64,000 nucleotides of DNA, from assembly GCA_963924555.1 (NCBI GenBank), contig OZ004589.1:4588001-4652000 (forward strand), read 5' to 3'. Under the pieces are notes generated by a model. It was not told the origin of the DNA. It was given only the letters and a program-made list of their open reading frames with translations, and did not search any database. Made by a program: the position numbers and the translations under genes. The DNA comes from Crambe crambe (taxonomy: Eukaryota > Porifera > Demospongiae > Poecilosclerida > Crambeidae). Shown here piece by piece: positions 10,975-23,451 of this stretch (the stretch's first letter is position 1; each line of letters starts with the position of its first letter).

Positions 10975-13900
10975 TAGGGTTGTCAACCTGAAAATCCAAA
11001 CTTAAAGTTTTCACTAAGCTACTGCAGCTAGACTTAGTACCTTTGAATAGCAATCCAACGGTGGTAACAGTTCTGCCTGAAAACTCCTGTTTTCTCTGCT
11101 TGGTACTTGCAAAGTTGCCGGGTCAAAGGTCACGTTATGATGCTATCGCAAGCACGTGCATAGATTGCCTATCGACCAGTTGTGACAAGTTTCATCAAAG
11201 TTTCTAAGCAAGGTAAGCCCTGTAGTCCTCAGATAAGGCATAGACAAGCTGTTCTGAGGTAATGGTGAGTGCAGAACTTGCCAGTAGTAGCAAACCCAGA
11301 TATAAATTGTATATCTTGTAAGTCACAAGGTGGCCACCAGATTGCCCTTAGGGTAGCATCATATAGGCATGTCCCTCAGTAGTGTGCTCACTTGGAATCA
11401 TTTGCTGTGTGCACTTCTAGCCATCTGGGCAAGTCATATTTCATTTTACTATGGTGTGATATGTAATAGTGTTCTCAACATGAGTCCATTTTTAATCAAA
11501 CACAGGAATATTGAAGCCTACAAGTTGTACTTTGTATTCAAATGCCTGTACTTGTCGTTTGCAGTGTACAGCTACCTTCCTACTGTTGTTTCCTATAAGC
11601 ACTTAATTAACCACACATACTAAGTGCCAGCATAGGTGATAGAATGGATTTCAAAGTGGGGAGGCTGTTTCTATGCCCTATGCCAAGGGGATGTCTTCTT
11701 CTCCTGCCCAAAACACACAAGTATAAAAAATCAGTTGAGTCACATTGTTAAACACTGTGATGACCATTACCTATTTTGGGCATTAATTAGAAAATCTGGT
11801 ACAAAAAGTGGGGATGGCCCAGCCTCCCTCTTCTGTCACCTATGCAGTGAGAATATGAACTGTTATTGAAGATGATCTAGTGCACTATTTTCTACAGTAC
11901 TCGATCTCAATGGCAACACATGGTGAATTGATTGGGCTACTGTACCAAGCTGAGTCCAAGTGTGATAAACACAACACTAAAGAGTTGTCAAACCTGTTGG
12001 TGACCCTTTTCAAGGAAAGGCACCCTTCCATATACATTGGCCGCCCACGCCGCTTTTTAAACACTGTACAAAGGATAGCTGCACCTACGAGACCATCCAT
12101 GATCGGAGAAAGCAAGCTGGATGGGGATTGTCTTCGTGCTTACATGAAGAAAACATGGGAACCAAGAATAAGGAACCCAGCACCAACAGGTATGCTGTTT
12201 CGGTGCACTAAACTTAGCATTTCTGAGTGACCTTGTACACTCTGTTAAATGTGTACTTTTGACCCTTTCAGATGCTGATGATGCTCCTTTTCCAACCCAA
12301 TTGACTGATGCTGGCCTGAATGAAGAAACTCTAGAAGCATCTCTCGCACTACAAAGTGATTGGTGCGTCAATGATGTTCCAACTGTTGGATTCTATAGAT
12401 GCTTACATAAATTCTTGGTAAAGTGGCCCAAATCCCGTTCAATGACTAAAACAGCTGTAGGGAAGTTCTATATGGGAATCGACCACAATTTTAAGCAAAA
12501 AGGCTCACGTCCTGATAACATTTATCGCTTTGTAGAGAAGATCATTCTGTCTGATGAGCCTGATTCCAGTCCCATGAACTACGGCATAGGCTATCAGCAA
12601 ATTCATCACCTCAGAAGAGAGCTAAAAGATCATACCCATCTAATACAGGATTTAGAATCCAAACTGACAGTAACAGACACAGAGCTAGACATTGTGAAGA
12701 GGAAAGTCGATAGTGCTGAAGAAGAGCTAGTTCAAGCCAAGCGTGCAGCTGAAAATGCTACACACAAAGTCGCTTTTCTTGAGCAAAAGAGTAAAGCTGC
12801 AATAGCTAGTGAATTGAAAGCGATTAAACGCTATGAACAATTCTGCCAAGACCACATGCACTATGAGGATGAACTACTAGAAGAATGCTCACATCTCTCT
12901 GACCAGGTGAAGCTTCTTGAACCAATTGCAGTGGACCATAGTCAGATAGTGTTTCACACAATTGAGAACGGAAAACAATTCACACCGGCTATCAGGGCCC
13001 TGTATTACCAGCTTCTTGCAGACCAGGTGCCTCTATCAAAAATCAAAACTACCATTAAGGCTGTGATCAAGTGCTTCTTTCCTTCAGCTGATGTCAGCAA
13101 TTTACGGTTACCAAGTGAAACCTGTGCTAAGTACATGCGACAACATGAGTTAAAAACTGTAAGCATGGTTCACAAGGCAAGGGTTATTTCTCAAGCAAGT
13201 TCTGTCCACTTGAACTCAGACGGGACAACTAAATTTCAGAGAAAAATAGGAGGCATTGCGTTCAATGGATTGGTGATCTCTGTCAATGAGCTCCCGGATG
13301 GTAGTGCTGAGAGCATAATTGCTGATATGTCTAGAGAGATAGAGAAAATGAGAGATATTGCTCATATGTTGAAAATATCCAATGCTGACAAAATCAACTG
13401 GACGCTTGTTTCAGCAGCAACTTCAGACTCCGCATCCACCCAAAAGAAGTTCAATCACCTACTCCAAGAGAAGAGAGAAGAAGATGAGCAAAGGTTTGGC
13501 CCTGCTAGTGGTGATGCAATGGATGTCATTGAGAACTTCTGTGCAATGCACTTAGGGGTGAACTTGCGTAAAGCATTTCTTGATGGCCTGAAGACTGTTG
13601 AGTTAAGTAGCAGAGGACAACAGATGAGTGAACGCCGTGAGTACCACCAGACCGACACTCTAGTTCATGAGTTTTGCAAACTTTTCGGCCGTCACGGAGT
13701 GCCTGAATATGGGTGTGGTGCATCTGGGTTTCTTGACTATCTGAATTTGATGCTTGATAGGCGTTGTTCTGATTCTGATCAAGCGTACTATGCAGTTTGT
13801 TCCAAAGTGTCTCTAGACCGTCAGGTGGGAAGCCGATATTTCGTGACTGCTCATAATGCGTGCAAGATATTGTTTCTCACTCAAGCTGCATGCGAGTTCT

Positions 13901-15893
13901 TGGAGTATACTGGAAAGAGCACAGATGGAAACAAGCTAGAATGTGATGTGTATCAAAAGTTACATGACCCTGACGAGCTATCAAGGCTCAAAGCTGATGC
14001 TCTCATGTTTCATCATGTCTATGCTGATCTGATGATGTTGGCCAAGTCCACAGAGCTCTCTAAATCCACCTGGGATATGAATGTGCACTATTTAGAGCTA
14101 GCGAAATTCCTGGAAGCAGTGCAGATGGAACCACAGCTAATGATGAAGAAAGACCTGAGAATTTTTCCTTCTGAAGAGTGTCTCTATGCTATTGGTTCAA
14201 GCACTAACCATCGAGCTCGCTCAAAGTACTCCCCTATTGAGAAGCGGCTTTTTCAGTCTGATTCATTTGATGATGATATGCTTTTCCCCCTGCTTGCTAG
14301 TGGGGCTGCAGCAATGAAGAAAAAGCTATACGCCTATGCCAAGAATCAATTGCCTGGTGGTCTATATTGGGATCCAGAGGGAGAAGTGAAAGAAATTCTG
14401 AAGAAACTACCTCCCACAAATGACCTGTGTGAAAGCCTTTTGGGCCTTAATGATCACTTGACAACTAGCATTCCCAACCTATGCCAACTCACTCGGTCCA
14501 ACTTGATTGAAACAAAGAAGAACAAAACCATGCAATGGTTGGACGAGCTTCCGCAAGAAGAGAGAGATCAAGTTGTTAACTTTGCTGTCAGGTTGAGGGA
14601 AAAGGTAAAAAGTGACTACAGAGAAGAGCGAGAACACGTCAAGGCACAGAGAAGCAAAAAACTAATGGAGCAAAAGCAGAGAAGAGATGCTTTGAAAAGA
14701 AGAGCTCAAGAAGAACTCAACAAGTTAGACAAGCTTCATCTGATCACCTCAGTTGCCGAACTACGAGAAGCTATAGCAAACATTGACGAATCTGAATTAT
14801 CTGCTGCAAAGAAGCGAGATAAGAAGATGTCATTGTTGAAAGACCAGATCAATATCCGAAAGAAAGTGTACAAGGAGAACATAAGAATACCATTCTCTCA
14901 AGGTGGGAAAAAGCGGCCTGTGGCCACCATAGCATCTGAATTAATGGAATTCATGGCAAGTTCTGAACTAAGTAGCAAGCACTGTGATGTTGACCCAGCT
15001 ACCCTAGTTGGCAAATCTATTGAGCACAAATTTGAACTCGATGGTGGTGAGTTCAAGTGGTTCCGAGGCTTTGTTATTGACTATGATGCTAAGACCAGTT
15101 TGCATGAAGTTGTGTACGAAGGTGAAGAAGAACACTGCCACTTCAACCTTCTAGAAGACCTATTTGCGAAAGACCTCAGAGTTATTTAATTGTTTTTATG
15201 GCACAAATACATCTTTTTGGTTGTTTTCATATGTACAATGATCTTTATGGTCTAAACAGAATGAGATATCACACAATGAATACGCGTAATAGACTACTAC
15301 ACCATTCTTGGTCCTAAGAATCATACTCTTTTAGCAGTGTAGAACATAATGGACTGTAACATCCACAAAGCATGACAAGAAAAGTAGCTGAGAACCATGC
15401 AAATTGGCATAATTGAGTGTACATTGAGTGTATCAGCATAGTACAACTTACCCAGATGGCTAGAAATGCACACAACAAGTGATTCCAAGTGAGCACACTA
15501 CTGAGAGACATGCCTATATGATGCTACCCTAAGGGCAATCTGGTGGTCACCTTGTGACTTAATACTTCATATCTTGGTTTGCAGATTTTCACTCCTGAAC
15601 ACCTTATTATTTCAGAACTGCTTGTCTATGCCTTATTTCTATTTGTATGAGGACTACAGGGTTCACTTAGCATAGAAAGGTCAGTACCGTTCTTGATCTG
15701 ACGATGACAGGTGAAAATTGCTTGACGTCATAATTTGACCTTCGACCTGGCAACTTTGCAAGTCCAGAGCAGAGATAACATTAGTTTTTAGGCAGAACAA
15801 TTACCGCCGTTGGATTACTATTCAAAGGTACTAAGTCTAGCTGCAGTAGCCTAGTGAAAACTTCAAGTTTGAATTTTCACGTTGACAGCCCTA
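10975..15893 (+). mobile_element. 4.9 kb DNA transposon with long terminal inverted repeats
   Basis: The ends read TAGGGTTGTCAAC and, inverted, GTTGACAGCCCTA. The inverted repeats are long and diverged: about 10975-11434 against 15446-15893. The flanks carry a direct repeat GCTTTGG (10968-10974 and 15894-15900), which looks like a 7-bp target-site duplication (two further bases also match, so 7-9 bp). The element carries one large two-exon gene (11880-15189). An intact reading frame, long repeats and recognisable target duplication suggest a fairly recent insertion, but divergence between the arms argues against a very recent one. The superfamily is not identified. Confidence 0.75.
11880..15189 (+). 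CDS. Large transposon-encoded protein, probable transposase
   Basis: Exon 1 (from ATG 11880 or 11910 to 12189) joins exon 2 (12272-15189) in phase 1 across an 82 bp intron (donor GTATGC, acceptor CCTTTCAG), giving up to 1,075 residues. Numbering the large ORF from 12259, residues about 115-175 form a coiled coil (HLRRELKDH onward). Candidate acidic catalytic positions sit in NSDGTTK (D321) and TSDSASTQ (D390). A CAMH motif (C428, H431) follows. Residues about 785-830 are very rich in Lys, Arg and Glu. The C-terminus (about 915-970), GKSIEHKF then FKWFRGFVIDYD, resembles a small Tudor/chromo-like barrel. Position between long inverted repeats supports a transposase. I cannot name the superfamily, and the catalytic assignment is inference. 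An N-terminal exon upstream of 11880 remains possible. Confidence 0.65.
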
Positions 15894-15900
15894 GCTTTGG

Positions 15901-18900
15901 TATGGCTGGTCCCACTTTTCAGCCAGTATTGAGGCTAGGCGTTTATATATGACTGCTGCTGCACCTCCACAACCACCAGAAGGGGACATGATAAAGAGGG
16001 GTAAAAGATAGGCTTCAGTAAAAATAATATGCTGGCATAATTCTCAATTATAGGTAGCACCTAGAACTATAAGCATTATATTCAAGAATAGATTAGGATA
16101 AATTTAACTAGGGATACACTGGGTGCAAACCTCGCTCATGCTTTACCACTCTTGCTAGATATATAGATGCGTGCGCATAGTTGGGAATGGGGGGAGATTT
16201 GATCCTGTACAGCAGACTGGGAAAAGAAGAATATGGTTATTAGTGCTATAATTATTGAAATGACTACCATGTCAGAATCAAGTGAAACTTGAGCCCAATG
16301 AAGATCATGATACATGTACATGTTAAGAAGCTGCTGAAGTTCATAATTGAAGAAAATGATGATGTGAAGATGTGAAGAAAATGATGATATGAATACAGCA
16401 AAACTTTTATTATGATATAATCAAGATTGCAAGATAAGAATTATGAAATTAGTGACCACAGTTTGACCACTAGCTACCTGTGTTGAGATTGAGTGCAATT
16501 ATTTTCTATGTTGTATAATATTATTGTTTGCTTGTATATGTGCATATGCATGTATTATTAGGTGCCAGTTTGACCATAGCTACGAAGAAAATGGTGATGC
16601 CCTAGATAGTGAGATCATGGTGAGATGTTGCAGAGATGGAAGTGGTCATCACTTACTAGTGACTTCTAGATATCCTCAAAATATCAGGTAGTGGTCATCA
16701 CTTTATAAGCTCAAGATGGTGGAAGACAATCAAGAGTGGAGAAGTAGCTGGAAATCTGGCTACATTTCACATAATGCTCTAGAGAGTGAGCACTCCAAAA
16801 GGTGTTATACAAAGGTAAATAAGGATGCAAAGTTTAGCGATCGGTCCTTAAAGCACATTGAAGATATGGCAGGAAGTAGCTATATCATGGTCGACCATAA
16901 TATTATAATGAGTTCAATTGAACTAAAGTAAAGCGCTCGGAATTAATGTTTGCTGAGTCAGCCTTTATGAGTCACATGGTATGAAAATGGCTACAACTAT
17001 CTTTCTTCCTCTAGTGAATCTCAATCAGATATTGAGGTGATAGAAGATGCTAAAGAAAACGATGTAAAAGTTACGTCATTGTTTGATCGACTGAAATCTC
17101 TGTCACCAGGAAGTACCATCAAGACCATGAAAAATATTGACCAATATGCCACCCAAAGGTAAACGTAGATGCAGGGGATCTTTATCAAGTGATCCTAAAA
17201 AATCAGAGAATTAGGGAAAACGAAATAGAGCCTTTTTGTGTTCAACAAGGATACTTATTTTGCACAAGATGCAGTACCCAATATGAGGGCAATAGCTGAG
17301 CATTTGAGTCCACAATCGATGCATTAAAGGGAGCGTTATCATCCTATCTTGCTCTCTCTACAGATATTTGTGAAGATTTTAACCCAATGGAATGGAATGG
17401 TGGAAACTACATTCCACAGAGCTTCCAAATTAGTCAGTAGCTTTTAATTAGCTAACAACCTTCTTCAGCAGCTGCAGAATTATTGAAGCAATCTTTTGGC
17501 CCCAGCAAGACAATAGCCTTCAAGACTATATTGAAACTGTGTCCCACCAGATCTTATTTATGTCTTAGAGAAGGGAAACCATCTTTAGGACAAGATAACA
17601 CATGTTCGATGGTAAAGTGAGATCCACAGGTACAATTTTTTTAGAGGGGAACCATATATCTCAGAGCCTGCCAGACTAGCAATAGACCTGCATGTCCTCT
17701 TGATGATCTGGCCCTTCGAATGAGCATGGAAGATACCTGTCTCTGAAAATGTTATCAAGAGTTACTCCCAAGTTGACTGGGCAAACCTGGACTGTCATTT
17801 CATGGACACTGACTTCTCCCAAGTCAACATTGGACAAGACGCAAATGTATCTTGTGAAATTTCAACTTACTGCAGTCAACTTACTTACTGCAGTCAACTT
17901 TGGCATCCACACCTTTTCAAGGATGTCAACACTATTGAGAAAGTTCAATGGCGTGCCACCATATTTATCCTGGGAAAATTAAATCTCACCTACAAATCAA
18001 ACTACAACTACTTCTTTTATCACTCTGGACTATATCTGGTTTTCTACAAATCCAACCAGGGCAGCATTGAGCAATAAATTGGAGTACAAGTTTAATCACA
18101 CCATTGTAGGTCGCCACTTCTATTTCAGTAGAATGACACGGCTGTCGAACTCAATGTCTCAAGTGAATCTTGAAGAATCATTTCAACCTCAACTCCTAAA
18201 ATTTTTCACGGCACATTTCATAAACAAGTCAGGCTATGTATATACCATAATGCTGTCACTACTAAAAAAAAATTTTTCCGCCACTACCATAGTCTTCTAA
18301 TCACCTTTGTACATAGCTAGCTACTTCACTTTTTTTTATCCTACTTTATTTCCAGCTTCACCAGCAACATATTAGCTATTTCACTTTGTTTTAGTTCTGT
18401 AGCACCAAACTCTTTGTATAATGACATGTTGAGAAGTAAAAAAAAATAATAATAATAAAAAAAAACTTAAAAAAACAACAACAAAAAAAACAACAGGTCT
18501 GATAAACAAACACAAAGCAATGAAAATTTAGTTACTCCTTTAAAGGAAATCCCCTGGTAGCTATATCACCACTGCCTGGTGAGAGGTAAAAGAATCTCAG
18601 CAATTGCTGCTATTTATTCTGAAGTACTTCTTGGAGTGTTGAACTTACCACTGGATCTGTTGATGGGGATATTAAAGTTTGTTGATTTTGTCAGAGGCAC
18701 CTTGATTCTGAACATGAATGCATTTGATGGCATGTAGCTAAGTCAGTATAGTAATTATGGACATTCATCACGTTTCAGAAGTCACTCAGCTACTCGAAGA
18801 TGCTAATGTACCCAAATTGTATTTCATCCGAATCTTTAATATGCTTCTTAGAGTTCAAGACTTGCATTATTATGTCTTCCTTGGTACTGAATAATTATAG

Positions 18901-19692
18901 CTACTGGTTTCAAAACTATCTATCACATCTAATCCTCCTAATTTTGATAACCACACCTATATCACCCAACTTAAATCCCTACTTCACTCCCCCTTCAGCA
19001 ACAAGTGAGTCAAGTAACCCCTTACCCATACCCATCACCAAACTCAAGAACCACAGCAATAATCATTACAAACTATAAGCATTAATTATAAGCTACATTT
19101 AAACTACACGCAAAATCAAGGACAATTTTAGAACCAAATCTGCTTAAAATGAAGTAACTCTTAATATGTTTCGATTGGTATCCCATAACCTTTGATATGG
19201 ATGAGTGCCTTGTGTCATTATGGAGGGCCATACGTACGTAGGTCATCCCTCTCTAGCTCTGACAAGGAACTCATTAACCATAGCTAACTCATCTTCCTTC
19301 ATGTGACTAAGTGCCAGCTACAGTACAGCTGCACTGTTGTTTTAGCTGTTTGCTTTTAGCTACTCTGATAGATTAAATCCTCTTACATACCTTGATTATT
19401 TAGCCTATAATGAGTTTCTCATTGCTAGCTAATGGGATATTTTACAAAATAGGTATAGCATAATCGATCAATATAGCTAGTTCATTGGCTATAATTATAG
19501 CAAGGGAGAAGTGAAATAATTATGAAGAAGCTAGCCACTACCAGTGTAATACTCTGAGCAGAGTATGTAAAGGTATAGGAGCCATAATAGCTACGATATA
19601 TCCAGAACCTAAGTACTTCAATTGGCTAGAAATAGAGTATAGCTTAATACTCGATGTTCTGTACTGTATAATCACTGATACAATTATTACAG
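15901..19692. other. Long AT-rich stretch, no gene supported
   Basis: Several broken reading frames between about 16.7 and 18.3 kb look like remnants of protein-coding sequence (for example DIEVIEDAKENDVK near 17030 and EPFCVQQGYLFCTRC near 17225), but stops and frameshifts prevent any model and I do not recognise the family. The stretch 18925-19065 (ACTTCACTCCCCCTTCAGCA and around) is a dispersed repeat with a second copy at 63476-63620. 18440-18495 is A-rich low-complexity DNA. Confidence 0.4.
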
Positions 19693-22600
19693 TCATGTAT
19701 GTATATACATGTTTGTTTCATTGAGTGTCGGGTTGGGAGAAGGAGATTCACTCAACTTTTCCCTTATGGGGAACCTGCATTTTTGTGGCAGAATCTCTGT
19801 GTACACATCACTAAGTCTGTGGTTGTCACTTTCTTCATGTAGCTTAGCTGACGCTGAGCCATATGCTTGGTTCACAGTGATGTCATAACCCTTACTGCTG
19901 GCAGTAGTGTTCATTTCCCATGCAGACTGTGATGGCTTCCTGCAGTTATAATGCATATTAATTTGCACTGTCACATAATTATTAAACTTACTTCATTAAT
20001 CTTTTCCGTACAATAATCATAATAGCACCACTGACTACTCCAATGACCAGAATTATGGCTACAGTGCAGCCTACAGCAATGCCTACAGCAGACTTTACAG
20101 CACTGTCAACACTCACAGTTGTTATCATCTCAGTGGTTATGTCAGTTGTGCATTCAGCATCATCAAATATGGAGATGATTGGTTTACATGTTTTATCAAT
20201 GTTGAGTTGCACACCTTGAATGAGGATGGACTGAGTAGAGTTTATCCATTGCTGAATGAAGGTCAGTAGTTGTCCTGCTGTGGTCTGTGATGTCCCGTTA
20301 ACTCGTGCCCTATATGTCACATGATGAGGAGACTGAGGAGTGAAACATATGAACCGTTCCTCAGCTATGTTGGATGCAGTAAAACCACACCCACAAGCTT
20401 GCTCCATTTCCTGGACTAACAGGTCAGTCGTATCTCTGAGCTTGGAGAGATGGTTGATCCCCCTCCACTGAATGCAGTCAATAATGCCACTTAGTCGAAG
20501 CTGAAACAATGAACCTGCCATATGGGATTTCCTCATAATCATGAAACACCATGCAGTGGCTAACTAGTGATTATTCACCTCCTTCATTGATAAGAGAGAG
20601 TGTGGTTAGAGTAGTAGGTGGGGCTGTGGTGGAACTCGAAGGGAAAGTAGTGGATGGGGTTGAGGTGGGACCTACCACAAATAGTTTTCACTACAGTACA
20701 ACCATTGATTACATGTAGAGGTGGAGTGTTTGCACATCACAGTGGTTTTGTGGTATCATATAGCTCACTCATTAGTAGAAATGAACAATTTTAACTCTGC
20801 AAAGTTTTACCAGTGCAGACAGTTCCTTCTACAGTGCATGTATCGATGGCTATACACACAAATAAAAAGTTCCAGGAGGGTTGTACACCATCAGAGCTAC
20901 AGTTATCAACCCCACCAATACATTCATTGATGTCCGCACTCATCCAGGATTCAGTAATCTGACATACCATAATTTGCTTTCATTTCATTGTTAGTATTAG
21001 AGCTTAATACAAGCTAGCTGTATTGTATACGAAATTAATTTAACATGAACATTTATTACACAAATAACATGAAATTACAGTCAGTAATTGAAACATACCT
21101 TCACAAGTGGTTCTTCCATCTCCAGTGTATCCTTGGTTACATGTACAGGTGAAGCTTCCAGGAGTGTTGGTACACATAGCATTAAGATGACAGTTGCTAT
21201 TGGCACACTCATCAATATCTGCACTTGGGATTCAGTAATCTAGCATAGCTAATTAGCTACATTTAATAAAAACAGACCTTCACAAGTGGTTCTTCCATCT
21301 CCAATGTATCCTTGGTTACATGTACAGTTGAAGCTTCCAGGAGTGTTGGTACACATAGCATTCAGATGACAGTTGCTATTGGCACACTCATCAATGTCTG
21401 CACTCGAGATTCAGTAATCTGGCATAATCGCATTTAATAAAAACAGACCTTCACAAGTGGTTCTTCCATCTCCAGTGTATCCTTGGTTACATGTACAGTT
21501 GAAGCTTCCAGGAGTGTTGGTACACATAGCATTCAGATGACAGTTGCTATTGGCACACTCATCAATGTCTGCACTCGGGATTCAGTAATCTGGCATAATT
21601 GCATTTAATACAAACAGACCTTCACATATGGTTCTTCCATCTCCAGTGTATCCTTGGTTACATGTACAGTTGAAGCTTCCAGGAGTGTTGGTACACATAG
21701 CATTCAGATGACAGTTGCTATTGGCACACTCATCAATGTCTGCACTCGGGATTCAGTAATCTGGCATAATTGCATTTAATACAAACAGACCTTCACATAT
21801 GGTTCTTCCATCTCCAGTGTATCCTTGATTACATGTACAGGTGAAGCTTCCAGGAGTGTTGGCACATGTGGCATTCAGATGACAGTTGCTATTGGCACAC
21901 TCATCGATATCTATACATGTGTGTAGTGCATGCAGTTAGTTCAAGTGCAATAAAATGGTCACACATAGAACAGCAGCTAGCATACATGTATAGCTATTGA
22001 ACTTTTCAATCATGCATTATATTGCAATACAATATTATCTATGCTATAATGTAGCTAGTATCATTATCTTACCAACACAATTAATGCCATTTCCAGTGTA
22101 TCCTTGGTTGCATATGCAGTTGAAGCTCCCAGGAGTGTTGGTACAGGTAGCATTGGAGTCACAGTTGTTAGTGGTAGTGTTGCACATATCAATGGCTTAA
22201 AAATAAATACGTAGCTCCATGATTTTTCCTTTCCCTGGCCCCCCTTAGTCTGGCATAGCCAACCTTTTACAATTGTGACAGTCGAGGGTAGAAATCAAAC
22301 ACGTTTTAGTCAAAGTTTATTTTTGTCATGACTGATGCTTTACAATAAAATTTTCTGCCTTTCGAACTTTTTTTTCAAAAGTAGAAAGCGTGAATAAAGT
22401 TTGATTTCTACCCTCAACTACTTTTCCTATGGGGAGGTAATTAAGTGTGTAAAGAGTCGGCTATGCCAGGCTAGGCCCCCCTCCCTCTGCCCTCTGTACA
22501 GTACTGCATAGCTACCATCATGCACTAAAATTACAGAGGTAATTGAGGATATATGTAACAATTACCTATAGGAAAATATTTTTTGACATTGTAGTAGCTA

Positions 22601-23451
22601 CAGTTGCTTAGGTGAATTAGCTACAGAATATATCTCCCGCTGTAGCTAATCTCCTTTAGCTAAAATTACCACCGTGTTCTTTCTTTCTGGATATGAAAAT
22701 GCTTATACATAGCTACATGTTACTGTAGCTACTATGAAGGAGTCAGCATGGCAGGGGTTATCTTTCATTGATGGTACTGTAAACTCACCTAATGTTATAG
22801 TGGCCGTGTGACCATTCATATCAGGCACTCCACAGGTGTAGGTTCCAAGTGGTGTCGTGGCATTATTCCTTCGATTCAGACGAACTTGATGAGTGTAAAC
22901 ACTCCTAGTAAAGTCACCATTTGGCGAGTTAACATTACGAGGGACCATGGTACCATCAGGGAAGTACCAGTCTCCCAAGGAATTTCCAGTAGTAGTGCCA
23001 TCAGCAGCCCTACAGCAGCGAGTGTTGACATTTGTAGTGATGCACACAAGAGAAGATCCAGGATCAGGATGACGAAGAACACCAACCCCAATATCAGTGA
23101 CAAATACAGTGTCACCAGGTTGATACACGACACCACTCAAGCTGAAATACAGTCCGGTGCTGGGAGTTGCAGTACCTGAAAGAATTGTCACTTTCCATCA
23201 TAGTTAATAGCTAGCTATACAATGACTCTCCAATAGCTATAGGGGAGGGTACAAAATTAATTTAGTACGTAAGCTGAGAGCTATGACTATTATGCTAATG
23301 GTCCCATCTCCTCCTACAAATATGTATAATCCTGAAGCAATAGCCAAACGCTCATTACATACGTACCTTGAGATTTGACACATCCTATAATTAGCGATAC
23401 TAGTAAAATCTTGCATTCAGACCTTTGCCCAACTAGGAGTGATGCCTCCAT
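19693..23451 (-). CDS. Ig-EGF-stalk-SEA-like transmembrane receptor
   Basis: Eleven in-phase exons give about 685 residues. Exon 1 (23451-23367) is a signal peptide ([20 protein letters not shown]). Exon 2 (23175-22789) is an Ig-like domain of the CC/FPDG type ([22 protein letters not shown]). Exons 3-8 (22195-22073, 21910-21791, 21739-21620, 21568-21449, 21397-21278, 21218-21099) each encode one EGF repeat; five start DIDEC and are calcium-binding. Exon 9 (20671-20579) is a Ser/Thr/Pro stalk. Exon 10 (20514-19992) carries the SEA-like domain ([26 protein letters not shown]) and a transmembrane helix ending RKRLMK. Exon 11 (19939-19693) is an 82-residue tail with tyrosines in [11 protein letters not shown] (NxxY) and VYTEIL. 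A type I receptor is predicted; the ligand and signalling partner are unknown. All junctions are phase 1 except the phase-2 link to the tail. Confidence 0.8.
20815..20925 (-). pseudogene. Decayed EGF exon inside the receptor gene
   Basis: On the minus strand ACATCAATGAATGTATTGG begins an EGF repeat (DINECIGG, then NCSSDG), but the frame breaks before the second half, where TGTACAACCCTCCTGG shows the usual NTPG segment one base out of frame. The acceptor is also damaged: intact copies read TGCAG, this one TGCGG. It lies between EGF exon 8 and the stalk exon and is presumably skipped. Confidence 0.6.
21099..22195 (-). repeat. Tandem array of six EGF exons
   Basis: Five exons of exactly 120 bp and one of 123 bp, separated by introns of 50-60 bp except the longer first (about 160 bp), are near-identical copies. 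The intron flanks are copied too (GATTCAGTAATCT in each). The outermost 5' copy (22195-22073) is the most diverged, with [11 protein letters not shown] replacing [10 protein letters not shown]. Recent tandem duplication or gene conversion explains the pattern. Confidence 0.85.

Noticed and set aside
11369-11623. ORF starting MSLSSVLTWNHLL, seen again inverted at 15314-15511
   Set aside because: Both lie in the inverted repeats of the transposon and start with the same residues because the arms match; no splice or coding support.
17749-18300. Three short plus-strand ORFs with Thr/Ser-rich sequence
   Set aside because: Overlapping frames, no consistent splice sites, no domain; possibly remnants of coding DNA but not a supportable gene.
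21099-22195. Regularly spaced repeats resembling a CRISPR array
   Set aside because: The repeats are 120 bp EGF exons in a eukaryotic gene, with splice sites and open frames.
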